A DNA stretch of 64,000 nt from Chryseobacterium sp. SSA4.19 (lineage in GTDB: Bacteria; Bacteroidota; Bacteroidia; Flavobacteriales; Weeksellaceae), in contig NZ_JAKVIP010000009.1 of assembly GCF_022601875.1 (NCBI RefSeq), positions 95,582 through 159,581 of the forward strand, read 5' to 3'. A program made the position numbers and the translations under genes. A model generated the notes under the pieces. It was not told where the DNA came from and did no database searches. It saw only the letters and a list, made by a program, of their open reading frames with translations. Positions 9,127 to 17,961 of the stretch are shown piece by piece. The first letter of the stretch is position 1, and every line of letters starts with the position of its first letter.

Positions 9127-10209
9127 ATGATGAAAAGAGTTGTCGCAGGCATTGCCTTAAGCAGTCTTTTATTGTTCAGCTGTAACAAGAAAAAAGAAGA
9201 AAAAGAAGAAGCTTCAGTTTATCCCGTAACTTCACCGCTGGTGATGGATACGGTGATTGACAAAGAGTATGTTGCCCAGATTCAATCTGTAAAAAACATT
9301 GAAGTCAGGGCGCAGGAAAAAGGTTTTCTTGAGAAAATCTTTGTAGACGAAGGCCAGTTCGTGCATCAGGGACAAACCCTGTTTAGGATTATGCCCAAGC
9401 TGTACCAGGCAGAATTGTTAAAGGCACAGGCCGAGGTAGCGCAGGCTACGATTGAGCTTAAAAATGCAAGCACATTGGCCAATAACAATATTGTTTCTAA
9501 AAACGAAAGGTCTATGGCAAAGGCTAAACTTGACGCAGCCAGCGCAGAAGCCAAACTTGCGCAGATCCATTTGTCTTTTACAGACATTAAGGCTCCGTTT
9601 TCGGGAATTATCAACAGAATCCCATTGAAGCTGGGAAGTTTAATTGATGAAGGTGATTTACTCACATCACTTTCAGACAATACCAACATGTACAGCTATT
9701 TCAATGTTTCAGAGCCGGAATACCTGAGCTATCAGATGCATGCAGCAGATCGCGGAAGCAATGAGGTAAGCCTGGTGATGGCAAATGGGGAAATGCTTCC
9801 GGAAAAAGGCCAGATTCAGACTATTGAAGGAGAATTTGACAATGAGACCGGGAATATTGCCTTCAGGGCGAAATTTCCCAATCCCAATAAACTGTTAAGA
9901 AACGGGGAAACAGGAAAAGTAAGAATGACATTGCCGATTAAAAATGCATTAATTATTCCTCAGAAGGCAACTTATGAAATTCAGGATCAGAAATATGTTT
10001 TCGTAGTAGGTAAAGACGGGATAGCAAGATCTAAAAACATTAAAGTATCATATGAACTTCCGGATGTGTATGTCGTAAGTTCCGGACTGGCAACAGGAGA
10101 TAAAATCTTACTGGAAGGTGTTCAGAAAGTAAAAGACGATCAAAAAGTCCAGACAAAGTTCCAGGATCCGAAAAAAGTAATCCAGTCATTGAAATTAAAA
10201 GCAGAGTAG
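9127..10209 (+). CDS. RND efflux periplasmic adaptor (membrane fusion protein)
   Basis: This is the periplasmic adaptor that links an AcrB-type pump to its outer-membrane channel. The 360-residue product is a lipoprotein (signal MMKRVVAGIALSSLLLFSC, Cys19; the second Met is an equal start candidate). It shows the lipoyl/barrel-sandwich half (NIEVRAQEKGFLEKIFVDEGQ), an alpha-hairpin (residues about 90-150), the returning lipoyl strand (FTDIKAPFSGIINRIPLKLG) and a beta-barrel with C-terminal membrane-proximal domain. It is the first gene of a three-gene pump operon, 23 bases before the pump gene. Confidence 0.92.
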   Translation: MMKRVVAGIALSSLLLFSCNKKKEEKEEASVYPVTSPLVMDTVIDKEYVAQIQSVKNIEVRAQEKGFLEKIFVDEGQFVHQGQTLFRIMPKLYQAELLKAQAEVAQATIELKNASTLANNNIVSKNERSMAKAKLDAASAEAKLAQIHLSFTDIKAPFSGIINRIPLKLGSLIDEGDLLTSLSDNTNMYSYFNVSEPEYLSYQMHAADRGSNEVSLVMANGEMLPEKGQIQTIEGEFDNETGNIAFRAKFPNPNKLLRNGETGKVRMTLPIKNALIIPQKATYEIQDQKYVFVVGKDGIARSKNIKVSYELPDVYVVSSGLATGDKILLEGVQKVKDDQKVQTKFQDPKKVIQSLKLKAE

Positions 10210-10232
10210 GACTCTATAAATGAATCAGAAGT

Positions 10233-13200
10233 ATGTTTAAGAAATTCATTCGCAGACCTGTTCTGTCAATTGTAATCTCATTGATTATTGTATTTATGGG
10301 AGTGTTGTCACTGGTAAAACTGCCGGTTACCCAATTCCCTTCCATTTCGCCGCCGAAAGTAAACATCACCGCAGAATATCCGGGTGCCAACAATGAATTG
10401 CTGATCAAATCCGTGGTTATTCCATTGGAAAGAGGTTTAAATGGTGTTCCCGGCATGAAGTATATGACTTCCGATGCCGGAAATGACGGGGAAGCATCTA
10501 TCCAGGTAGTTTTTGATCTGGGAACTGACCCTAACGTGGCTGCCGTAAACGTCCAGAACCGTGTATCTTCCGTTGTTAATAAACTTCCGCCGCTGGTGGT
10601 TCGTGAAGGGGTGAAAATCACCCGTGAAGAACCTAATATGCTGATGTATATTAATTTATACAGTGATGATCCGAAAGCGGATCAGAAATTCCTTTTCAAT
10701 TATGCCGATATCAATGTAATGTCTGAGCTGAAAAGGGTAAGCGGAGTAGGTTTTGCCGATATCCTGGGAACCAGGGAATATGCAATGCGCGTGTGGTTGA
10801 AGCCCGACAGGATGACGGCATACAGCATTTCAGCAGATGAAGTGATGGAAGCTCTAAATGCTCAGAGTCTGGAAGCTTCTCCGGGAAAAACAGGGGAAAG
10901 TTCAGGGAAACGTTCGCAGTCATTTGAATATATTTTAAAATATCCTGGACGTTTCAATAATGAAAAAGATTACGGGAATATTATCCTTAAAGCGAAAGCT
11001 GACGGAGAATTTGTACGGTTAAAAGATGTGGCGGATATTGAATTTGGTTCCTCGATGTATGATATCTATTCAACACTGAACGGGAAGCCTTCTGCCGCAA
11101 TTACAGTAAAGCAATCTTACGGATCTAATGCAAGCGATGTTATCAAAAACGTAAAATCGTTGATGGCGGAACTGCAGAAAACAACCTTCCCGAAAGGTAT
11201 GCACTACGACATCAGCTATGACGTATCAAAATTCCTGGATGCATCGATTGAAAAGGTAGTTCATACTTTATTTGAAGCCTTTATCCTGGTAGCCATTGTG
11301 GTATTTCTTTTCCTTGGAGACTGGCGTTCAACACTGATTCCGGCGATTGCGGTTCCCGTTTCACTGATCGGTACCTTTGCCATAATGTCGGCATTCGGAA
11401 TCACACTGAATATGATCTCACTCTTTGCCTTGGTAATGGCAATTGGGGTGGTGGTTGATGATGCGATCGTGGTCATTGAAGCCGTCCATGCCAAGATGGA
11501 AGAGAAGCATTTGTCTCCGTTAAAAGCTACGGAAGAGGCTATGCATGAGATCAGCGGAGCTATTATTGCGATTACCCTGGTGATGGCATCCGTATTTATT
11601 CCGATTGCATTTATGTCAGGTCCGGTTGGGGTATTTTATCGTCAGTTCTCCATTACTATGGCTTCTGCCATTATCCTTTCAGGAGTAGTGGCCTTGACAC
11701 TTACTCCGGCTTTATGTGCTTTAATCTTAAAGAACAATCACGGAAAAGCAAAAAGAAGAACACCGATTACTGTTTTCCTGGATAAATTCAATAATTTATT
11801 TACAAAAGGAGCCAGTAAATATGAGAAAGTACTGAATAGAACAGTCAAGAAGAAAACATTTACCCTTCCGTTGTTATTAGCATTCTGTGCATGTACCTTT
11901 TTCCTGAGTAATTCGCTTCCTTCAGGGTTTATTCCTGCGGAAGACCAGGGGATGATCTATGCCATTATCCAGACTCCTCCGGGTTCAACACTGGAAAGGA
12001 CTAATCAGATCGCGAAAGAATTATTGAGAGAATCCGAAGGCATTGACGGAGTGCAGTCTGTGTCTTCATTAGCAGGATATGAGATTTTAACGGAAGGTAC
12101 CGGTTCCAACTCGGGAACTTGTCTGATCAACCTTAAAAGCTGGGAAGACCGTTCGGAGTCTGCCGCGGAAATTATAGAAAAACTGGAAGAAAAAGCTAAA
12201 AATATTCCGGGTGCCAATATAGAATTCTTCCAGCCGCCGTCTATCCCGGGTTATGGTGCTGCCGGCGGTTTTGAGCTTCGTTTACTCGATAAAGCCGGAA
12301 GCGGTGATTACCAGAAAATGGAGAAAGTAAGCAATGATTTTGTGAATGAACTTAAGAAGCGCCCGGAGTTGGGTTCTGCCTTTACCTTCTATTCTGCGAG
12401 TTTCCCGCAATACATGCTGAAGATTGATAATGATTTAGCTGAACAAAAGGGTGTAACCATAGAAAAAGCAATGGATAATCTGTCGACGCTGATCGGTTCG
12501 AATTATGAGACCAGCTTCATCCGTTTCGACAGGCCGTATAAAGTAATTGTACAGGCGGGTCCGCAATATAGGGCACTACCTACAGATTTGTTGAAATTAT
12601 ATGTGAAAAACGACAAAGACCAGATGGTTCCATATTCCGATTTTATGCATCTGGAAAAAGTATATGGTCTCTCCGAAATTACGAGACATAATATGTACAA
12701 TTCTGCCGAAGTGAGCGGTACTCCTGCACCGGGCTACAGTTCCGGTCAGGCCATTGCAGCCATTAAAAAAGTAGCCGATAAAACACTTCCGAGAGGTTTC
12801 GGAATTGACTGGGCAGGGATTTCCAAAGATGAAGTAAGCCGGGGAAATGAAGCCATATTTATTTTCCTGGTGTGTCTTGGGTTTGTATACCTGATCCTTG
12901 CAGCACAGTATGAAAGTTTCATTCTTCCGCTGCCGGTCATTTTATCATTACCGACAGGTATTTTCGGAGCATTCTTATGTCTGAAACTGCTTGGACTTGA
13001 GAATAATATTTATGCTCAGGTGGCAATGGTCATGTTAATAGGTTTATTGGGTAAAAATGCCGTATTGATCGTAGAATTTGCTGTACAGAAGAAAGCAGAA
13101 GAAGGAATTCCGGTAGCACAGGCTGCGATTGAAGGTGCTGCGATTCGTTTCCGTCCGATTCTGATGACGTCATTTGCCTTTATTGCAGGTTTGATTCCAT

Positions 13201-13427
13201 TGGTAATGGCCACCGGACCGGGGGCGATCGGTAACCGTACGATCGGTACTGCTGCGGCAGGCGGGATGCTGATTGGAACTATTTTCGGATTAATGATCAT
13301 TCCGGGATTGTATTACATCTTCGGAACCATTGCAGAAAAGTCGAAGCTCGCAAGATATGAAGAAGAAAATCCTTTGACAGAACAAACAGAACCTTATCAA
13401 CACGATAATAAACATGAAGATTTATAA
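10233..13427 (+). CDS. RND multidrug efflux pump (AcrB/MexB type, HAE1)
   Basis: A 1064-residue inner-membrane proton-driven pump, full length for the HAE1 family. The start MFKKFIRRPVLSIVISLIIV is the usual TM1. The proton-relay acidic pair is present in TM4 (GVVVDDAIVVIEAV, about residue 410), as are both large periplasmic loops with porter/docking regions and the C-terminal helices (MLIGLLGKNAVLIVEFA, FRPILMTSFAFIAGLIPLV). Two halves of six helices are visible. The gene's end overlaps the channel gene by 14 bases, implying translational coupling. The substrate range cannot be told; antibiotic or bile-salt/detergent export is typical. Confidence 0.95.
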   Translation: MFKKFIRRPVLSIVISLIIVFMGVLSLVKLPVTQFPSISPPKVNITAEYPGANNELLIKSVVIPLERGLNGVPGMKYMTSDAGNDGEASIQVVFDLGTDPNVAAVNVQNRVSSVVNKLPPLVVREGVKITREEPNMLMYINLYSDDPKADQKFLFNYADINVMSELKRVSGVGFADILGTREYAMRVWLKPDRMTAYSISADEVMEALNAQSLEASPGKTGESSGKRSQSFEYILKYPGRFNNEKDYGNIILKAKADGEFVRLKDVADIEFGSSMYDIYSTLNGKPSAAITVKQSYGSNASDVIKNVKSLMAELQKTTFPKGMHYDISYDVSKFLDASIEKVVHTLFEAFILVAIVVFLFLGDWRSTLIPAIAVPVSLIGTFAIMSAFGITLNMISLFALVMAIGVVVDDAIVVIEAVHAKMEEKHLSPLKATEEAMHEISGAIIAITLVMASVFIPIAFMSGPVGVFYRQFSITMASAIILSGVVALTLTPALCALILKNNHGKAKRRTPITVFLDKFNNLFTKGASKYEKVLNRTVKKKTFTLPLLLAFCACTFFLSNSLPSGFIPAEDQGMIYAIIQTPPGSTLERTNQIAKELLRESEGIDGVQSVSSLAGYEILTEGTGSNSGTCLINLKSWEDRSESAAEIIEKLEEKAKNIPGANIEFFQPPSIPGYGAAGGFELRLLDKAGSGDYQKMEKVSNDFVNELKKRPELGSAFTFYSASFPQYMLKIDNDLAEQKGVTIEKAMDNLSTLIGSNYETSFIRFDRPYKVIVQAGPQYRALPTDLLKLYVKNDKDQMVPYSDFMHLEKVYGLSEITRHNMYNSAEVSGTPAPGYSSGQAIAAIKKVADKTLPRGFGIDWAGISKDEVSRGNEAIFIFLVCLGFVYLILAAQYESFILPLPVILSLPTGIFGAFLCLKLLGLENNIYAQVAMVMLIGLLGKNAVLIVEFAVQKKAEEGIPVAQAAIEGAAIRFRPILMTSFAFIAGLIPLVMATGPGAIGNRTIGTAAAGGMLIGTIFGLMIIPGLYYIFGTIAEKSKLARYEEENPLTEQTEPYQHDNKHEDL

Positions 13428-14856
13428 TAAATATATAGCAGCCATTGCCTTATCGCTTGTTTTAGCAGGCTGTAAGGCACCAATGGCAACCGTTGTAAAA
13501 GATGAGATAAAAGAAAATGTGCCTCAGAACTTTAATCAGGAAGAACATGCGGATGCCAATACCAATAGTGGAACCACACCCTGGAGGCAATTTTTCACTG
13601 ATCCGAATCTTGTCGCTTTAATAGAAGCCTCCTTGAAAAATAATCAGGAGCTTATGATTACGCTTCAGGATATTGAAATTGCAAGAAGCGGTGTTTTGGC
13701 AAAAAAAGGAAGGTTGACTCCTACCGTTTCTGCAGGTATAGGGGCGGGTGTAAAAAAAGCGGGCCGCTACACCAGCGAAGGAGCCGGTGATGCTACGACC
13801 GAAATTGAACCCGGAAAAGAAATGCCCGATCCGCTGGGAAATTTTGAGGGCGGTTTAATGGCGAACTGGGAAATTGATATCTGGAAAAAATTAAGAACCG
13901 AAAAAGAATCAGCCGTTGCCCATTATCTTTCAACGGTTGAGGGGAAAAACTTTGTTCTTTCCAACTTAATTGAAGAAGTAGCGGATAACTATTATGAACT
14001 TTTGGCTCTGGACAATCAGCTGGATATTATCCAGCAGTATATCAAGCTGCAGCAAAAAGCATTGGAAATCTCAAAAATTCAGAAAGAAGCGGCGGCAACT
14101 ACTGAACTGGCTGTAAAGAAGTTTGAAGCGGAATTAGCGAAGTCTAAAGCAACGGAATATACTATCCGTCAGGAAATCACGGAAAAAGAAAATGAGATCA
14201 ATGCGCTTTGCGGCCGTTATCCTCAACCGATTGTAAGATCAAAAGACAGTTTTATGACTACCATTCCGCAAACGGTTTATACTGGAATTCCTTCACAGTT
14301 GCTGGCGAATCGTCCGGACATCAAACAAGCAGAGCTGGAGCTGAAAGCATCAAAGCTTGACGTGGAAGCTGCAAGAAAAGAGTTTTATCCTTCCCTGGAA
14401 ATTTCTGCAACGTTAGGATTGGAGGCTTTTAAACCTTCTTACCTGGTGAAACTGCCGGAATCCATGGCAGCGAGCTTAGCTGGCGAACTTGCCGGACCGC
14501 TGATTAATAAAAGTGCGATCAAAGCAAACTTCCAGACGGCAGATGCGAGGCAGATCCAGGCCTTGTATGAATATGACAAAACCATTCTGAATGCCTATCT
14601 GGATGTGGCCAATCTGATGTCAAAAATTAAAAATATTGACCAGTACTATCAACTGAAATCACAGGAAACGAAGTCACTGGAACAATCGATCGATATTGCC
14701 AATCAACTTTTCCGGAACTCAAGAGCGGACTATCTGGAGGTTCTACTGAATCAAAGGGATGCCTTGGATGCCAAAATGGAACTTGTTGAAGCAAAACAAA
14801 AACAGCTGAGTACAGTTGTTGATATTTATAAGAGCTTAGGCGGAGGCTGGAAGTGA
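13414..14856 (+). CDS. RND efflux outer-membrane channel (TolC/OprM-type lipoprotein)
   Basis: The 480-residue outer-membrane factor completes the tripartite pump. It has a lipoprotein signal (MKIYNKYIAAIALSLVLAGC, Cys20), then two TolC-type repeats of long helices and barrel strands: SLKNNQELMITLQDIEIARS, PTVSAGIGAG, and LLANRPDIKQAELELKAS with AARKEFYPSLEISATLGL in the second half. The NodT/OprM subfamily fits. It starts inside the last codons of the pump gene and ends with a hairpin at 14881-14914. Confidence 0.93.
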   Translation: MKIYNKYIAAIALSLVLAGCKAPMATVVKDEIKENVPQNFNQEEHADANTNSGTTPWRQFFTDPNLVALIEASLKNNQELMITLQDIEIARSGVLAKKGRLTPTVSAGIGAGVKKAGRYTSEGAGDATTEIEPGKEMPDPLGNFEGGLMANWEIDIWKKLRTEKESAVAHYLSTVEGKNFVLSNLIEEVADNYYELLALDNQLDIIQQYIKLQQKALEISKIQKEAAATTELAVKKFEAELAKSKATEYTIRQEITEKENEINALCGRYPQPIVRSKDSFMTTIPQTVYTGIPSQLLANRPDIKQAELELKASKLDVEAARKEFYPSLEISATLGLEAFKPSYLVKLPESMAASLAGELAGPLINKSAIKANFQTADARQIQALYEYDKTILNAYLDVANLMSKIKNIDQYYQLKSQETKSLEQSIDIANQLFRNSRADYLEVLLNQRDALDAKMELVEAKQKQLSTVVDIYKSLGGGWK

Positions 14857-14880
14857 TTATAAATCCTTAATGTTTTAAAA

Positions 14881-14914
14881 GAAAAGAGGCTTTCCGTAAG
14901 GATAGTCTCTTTTC
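14881..14914 (+). terminator. Probable terminator of the RND operon
   Basis: GAAAAGAG at the left pairs with CTCTTTTC at the right, with inner TCC/GGA pairing around GTAA. A modest T-containing tail follows. Confidence 0.6.
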
Positions 14915-15399
14915 GATTAAACTGAAAACTTTAATAAAAACAGATCCATGAAGAACCTCTTCTCAATTACCTGTTTTGATACAGATAAGTCATTTAATTT
15001 CTGATGGTTATTAGTTTATAATACCGTTGATTTTAAAAAGCCAGCCTTCCCTAAGATAATTGCTGTTTTAAAGAAGGCGGCAGGATATGATCGAATCATC
15101 ATGTTTTTAGCAGTTATTAGTTTTTACCCTTAGTCTGAACCGTATTTTCGGGGGTGAAATTTTTATTATTGTTTTCTTTTTAATATTTCGTTTACAAGGA
15201 TATTCGTTATTGCAAATTATATTGCTGAACTCTGATTCCAAAATTATGACCTAAGATCGGAATATAAAAATGGTTGTTGTCTTGATTTATAAATTACGAC
15301 ATCCTAATCAGAGAATTAATTAAGCTTAGTATACTGATAATCATATAGGATTTTTTGTAAAATAGAAATAATTCTATTTCCCTTATTAATTCATTATTC
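14915..15399. other. Intergenic region, no gene seen
   Basis: About 485 AT-rich bases between the efflux operon and the TPR/AraC regulator. The longest open stretch I saw (about 35 codons, near 14999-15132, rightward) resembles nothing known. The words GTTATTAGTTT occur twice, near 15006 and 15113, in unrelated surroundings. Confidence 0.4.
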
Positions 15400-15433
15400 T
15401 TTGACAAAACCATGTTGATTTTGCGTAATTTTG
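15400..15433 (+). promoter_or_regulatory. Promoter of the TPR/AraC regulator
   Basis: TTTG at 15400-15403 and TAATTTTG at 15426-15433 are separated by 22 bases, matching the Bacteroidota -33/-7 pair. The predicted start of transcription near 15440 gives a leader of about 25 bases before the GTG at 15465. Confidence 0.65.
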
Positions 15434-15464
15434 CCCTTTATTATTTACGGAATAACTCATTAAG

Positions 15465-17168
15465 GTGATTAAAAAAATATTTTTTATATTTTTTACGGGA
15501 TGTTTTAAAATTTTGCTTGCTCAGCAATCCTATGATGAATATGATCAGCTCAGGTCAAGATATGAACATTTTGAAGAAAATAATGACCAGGCATCCCCAT
15601 TTATTCAGCAGTATATTAACAAGGCGAAGAAGGAAAAGAACTATGAAAAGCTGGTTCAGGGATATAAGGACAGGGTGTTTTTTTCTTCCGACAATGAAGA
15701 TAAACTGAAATATGCAGACAGTATGATTTGGGCAGCCAACCTGTCGGATATTGAGGATCTTAAAATTGTTGCGCATATCGACAAAGGAGTTGTTTATTAT
15801 TATCACTACAAAAAATTCCAGCTTGCCCTTAATGAATACCTTGAAGCATATAAGTATTCCAAAAATACGAAAAACGATTACATAAAATTTCAGAATCTCT
15901 ATCATATCGGGGTCGTAAAAAGTTATCTTGGATATTATGAAGAAGCGTCTGAAATATTTACAAAATGTATCATTCACTACAGGGGAAAAGTAAAGGCTAT
16001 TATCAAATCCCATCCCAACGAAATTTACAATAACAATAAAGGGTATCTGAACAGTCTTCATCAACTGATCATCTGCTACCGACATCTTGGAAAATACAAA
16101 GAGGTCGATTCAGCCATACAGAGAGGCCTTTCTGAAACAGCGGCTAATCCTGAATATGCTCAGGAAAGGGGATATTTTCTTTTGTCGAAAGGAATTTCAG
16201 AATATAGGAATAACCGGTATCAACATGCTTTGACATATCTTAATGAATCTTTAGCTTCCATGAAGAACAACAGGGATTTTGCGAGGCTTTCCGTTAATTA
16301 TTTTTATATCGGGAAAAGTTACGGTGGACTGAAAAATACTCACGAGTCGGTTGTTTATTATAAAAAAATTGATTCTATTTTCAACCGGCATCAATTTATT
16401 CTTCCTGAATTAAGGGAAAATTATGAACTCCTGATCGATTACAGCAAAAAGCATAACGATCAGGCAAATCAGCTGTACTATACCAGCCAGCTTTTGAAAG
16501 CGGACAGTATTATGTCAAAGGATTTTAGTTACCTTTCACCGAAAATACACAAAGACTATGATACCAGTACGTTGCTGGATGAAAAAAATAAACTGCAGAA
16601 TATTAATTATCTGATAACAGTAATTATTATTGTCCTGATTACCTGGGCCGTCGGGCTGATTATATTATTTGCCAAAAGGCATAAGAAAGCAAAAGAAATT
16701 AAGCAGAAATATATTTTCCTGGAAGAAAAGTTCATGAATGAACAGGGCATTATGGAGAAAGAGGACATTCCTGTTGAAGAAAAGAAACACTTATTACATG
16801 AAAGTAAAGTAGAGGAACTTCTCCGTAAGCTGCAATCCTTCGAAGACAGAAAAGACTTTACTCAAAAAGGGCTTACGATCAGTAAGCTGGCAACCCGCTT
16901 AGGAACCAATTCCAACTATCTTTCCCAGGTTATTAATGAATATAAAGGAGTGAACTTTAATAAATACCTGAGCCAGCTGAGAATTCAATATATTACCGCT
17001 TTACTCTTCGAAGACAAAAGATACCTCAAATACAGTATCGAAACTTTAGCTGGTGAATGCGGTATTGCTTCCAGGCAAAACTTTTCCGATCTTTTCTATG
17101 AAATCAACGGAATCCGCCCTACAGATTTTATTAAAAGCAGGATACAGGAACTGGAGGAAGAAGAATAA
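15465..17168 (+). CDS. TPR-containing membrane-anchored AraC-type transcriptional regulator
   Basis: A 567-residue one-component sensor-regulator common in Chryseobacterium relatives. It has an N-terminal signal-like segment (FFIFFTGCFKILLAQ), TPR-like helical repeats from about residue 40 to 360 (periplasmic sensing), a single membrane helix at about 382-404 (ITVIIIVLITWAVGLIILF), and a C-terminal AraC/HTH_18 DNA-binding domain (LTISKLATRLGTNSNYLSQV; CGIASRQNFSDLFYEINGIR). The start codon is GTG; the signal segment directly after it and the promoter just upstream support it over any later ATG. Target genes are unknown; the RND operon upstream is a candidate only by position. Confidence 0.88.
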   Translation: MIKKIFFIFFTGCFKILLAQQSYDEYDQLRSRYEHFEENNDQASPFIQQYINKAKKEKNYEKLVQGYKDRVFFSSDNEDKLKYADSMIWAANLSDIEDLKIVAHIDKGVVYYYHYKKFQLALNEYLEAYKYSKNTKNDYIKFQNLYHIGVVKSYLGYYEEASEIFTKCIIHYRGKVKAIIKSHPNEIYNNNKGYLNSLHQLIICYRHLGKYKEVDSAIQRGLSETAANPEYAQERGYFLLSKGISEYRNNRYQHALTYLNESLASMKNNRDFARLSVNYFYIGKSYGGLKNTHESVVYYKKIDSIFNRHQFILPELRENYELLIDYSKKHNDQANQLYYTSQLLKADSIMSKDFSYLSPKIHKDYDTSTLLDEKNKLQNINYLITVIIIVLITWAVGLIILFAKRHKKAKEIKQKYIFLEEKFMNEQGIMEKEDIPVEEKKHLLHESKVEELLRKLQSFEDRKDFTQKGLTISKLATRLGTNSNYLSQVINEYKGVNFNKYLSQLRIQYITALLFEDKRYLKYSIETLAGECGIASRQNFSDLFYEINGIRPTDFIKSRIQELEEEE

Positions 17169-17230
17169 TCTTATGTTACAATGGTAATATAAATCTGTGA
17201 TGTTGAATTTCATTTTTTAGAGATGATTAT

Positions 17231-17238
17231 TACATTTG
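17231..17238 (+). promoter_or_regulatory. TAnnTTTG -7 box upstream of 17325 gene
   Basis: TACATTTG matches the consensus about 85 bases before the start codon of the small membrane protein gene; a TTG lies 25 bases further upstream, slightly far. Confidence 0.4.
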
Positions 17239-17324
17239 TAGCGAGATACAAATAGCCTAATCGCAAGTCTTTTTGATCTAGATCTATAATTCTTGAATAT
17301 TTATGAATTCAAAAAGAATCAAAT

Positions 17325-17729
17325 ATGATATTTACGTTATTAAAAACCCTTACTTATTTATTCTGGAGCTTGAAAAAATATTATGAAAAAGTTTGGTTAA
17401 CAAAGGGGCAGTATAATAAGACGATATTAGCTTTTAGTTTCCCCTATAATATTCCTATAATGCTTTTTTCGGGAGCCTTTGTTCAGGTATTTATTAACCC
17501 CTATTTAGAAATGGAGATATTGCGAATAATAATATTTTTATTATTTACTTTATTAATCTTCTTTTTATTAGCGCAGCCTTTAAAGTTAATTTTCCCTAAG
17601 AAAAAGATTGAAAGCTTATCTTATACAAAAGATGAGGTAAAAAAATATCGATTAAATATTTTATACTTTTTCCTGGGTCTCATACTCTTAATTGCATTAT
17701 TAATGATATATAAAAAGTATGTTAGCTAA
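17325..17729 (+). CDS. Hypothetical integral membrane protein
   Basis: A 134-residue, Leu/Ile/Phe-rich protein with about three membrane helices (around residues 42-58, 67-88 and 108-128) separated by short basic loops (LIFPKKKIESL, ALLMIYKKYVS). It is more AT-rich than its neighbours and resembles no family I know. It stands alone between the regulator and an M20 peptidase; hairpins follow at 17787-17813 and 17833-17862. Confidence 0.6.
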   Translation: MIFTLLKTLTYLFWSLKKYYEKVWLTKGQYNKTILAFSFPYNIPIMLFSGAFVQVFINPYLEMEILRIIIFLLFTLLIFFLLAQPLKLIFPKKKIESLSYTKDEVKKYRLNILYFFLGLILLIALLMIYKKYVS

Positions 17730-17786
17730 TCGAGAAAAAGGTAGTGTGAACTATTGTATTCGGAGCTATTTACGGAAGTATACCTT

Positions 17787-17813
17787 GAGCTTTTGCGAGC
17801 GTCTCTCTCGCTC
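17787..17813. repeat. Inverted-repeat element in intergenic DNA
   Basis: GAGCG and CGCTC pair around TCTCTCT, and the outer flanks (GGAAGTATACC... and ...ATAACTTCAGTAT) are imperfectly complementary. This GC-rich patch stands out from AT-rich surroundings and could be a degenerate palindromic repeat unit. Confidence 0.35.
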
Positions 17814-17832
17814 ATAACTTCAGTATAAAATC

Positions 17833-17862
17833 AAACCACTGCAAAAAAATGCAGTGGTTTTT
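17833..17862 (+). terminator. Intrinsic terminator after 17325 gene
   Basis: AAACCACTGCA pairs perfectly with TGCAGTGGTTT around six A, followed by TT and a T-rich stretch. Confidence 0.75.
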
Positions 17863-17911
17863 CATTTCCACTAAACAAGATATCGCAAACCAGAACAATC
17901 CAAAAATGATC

Positions 17912-17919
17912 TATATTTG
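17912..17919 (+). promoter_or_regulatory. TAnnTTTG -7 box of the M20 peptidase gene
   Basis: TATATTTG lies 42 bases before the start codon at 17962, giving an expected leader of about 35 bases. Confidence 0.5.
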
Positions 17920-17961
17920 TAATTCCCGTAAGTCCTCACGAAAATAAAACCAACCAAATCC

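Noticed and set aside
9127..14856. RND operon as a new secretion system
   Set aside because: All three products match the standard adaptor-pump-channel layout of HAE1 multidrug efflux.
14999..15132. Possible small protein gene in the gap after the efflux operon
   Set aside because: About 35 codons open, no start in a sensible context, no recognised similarity and atypical composition for coding DNA.
15555..16085. 176-codon minus-strand frame inside the TPR/AraC regulator
   Set aside because: The rightward regulator has clear domains; this frame is hydrophobic by chance from complementary AT-rich codons.
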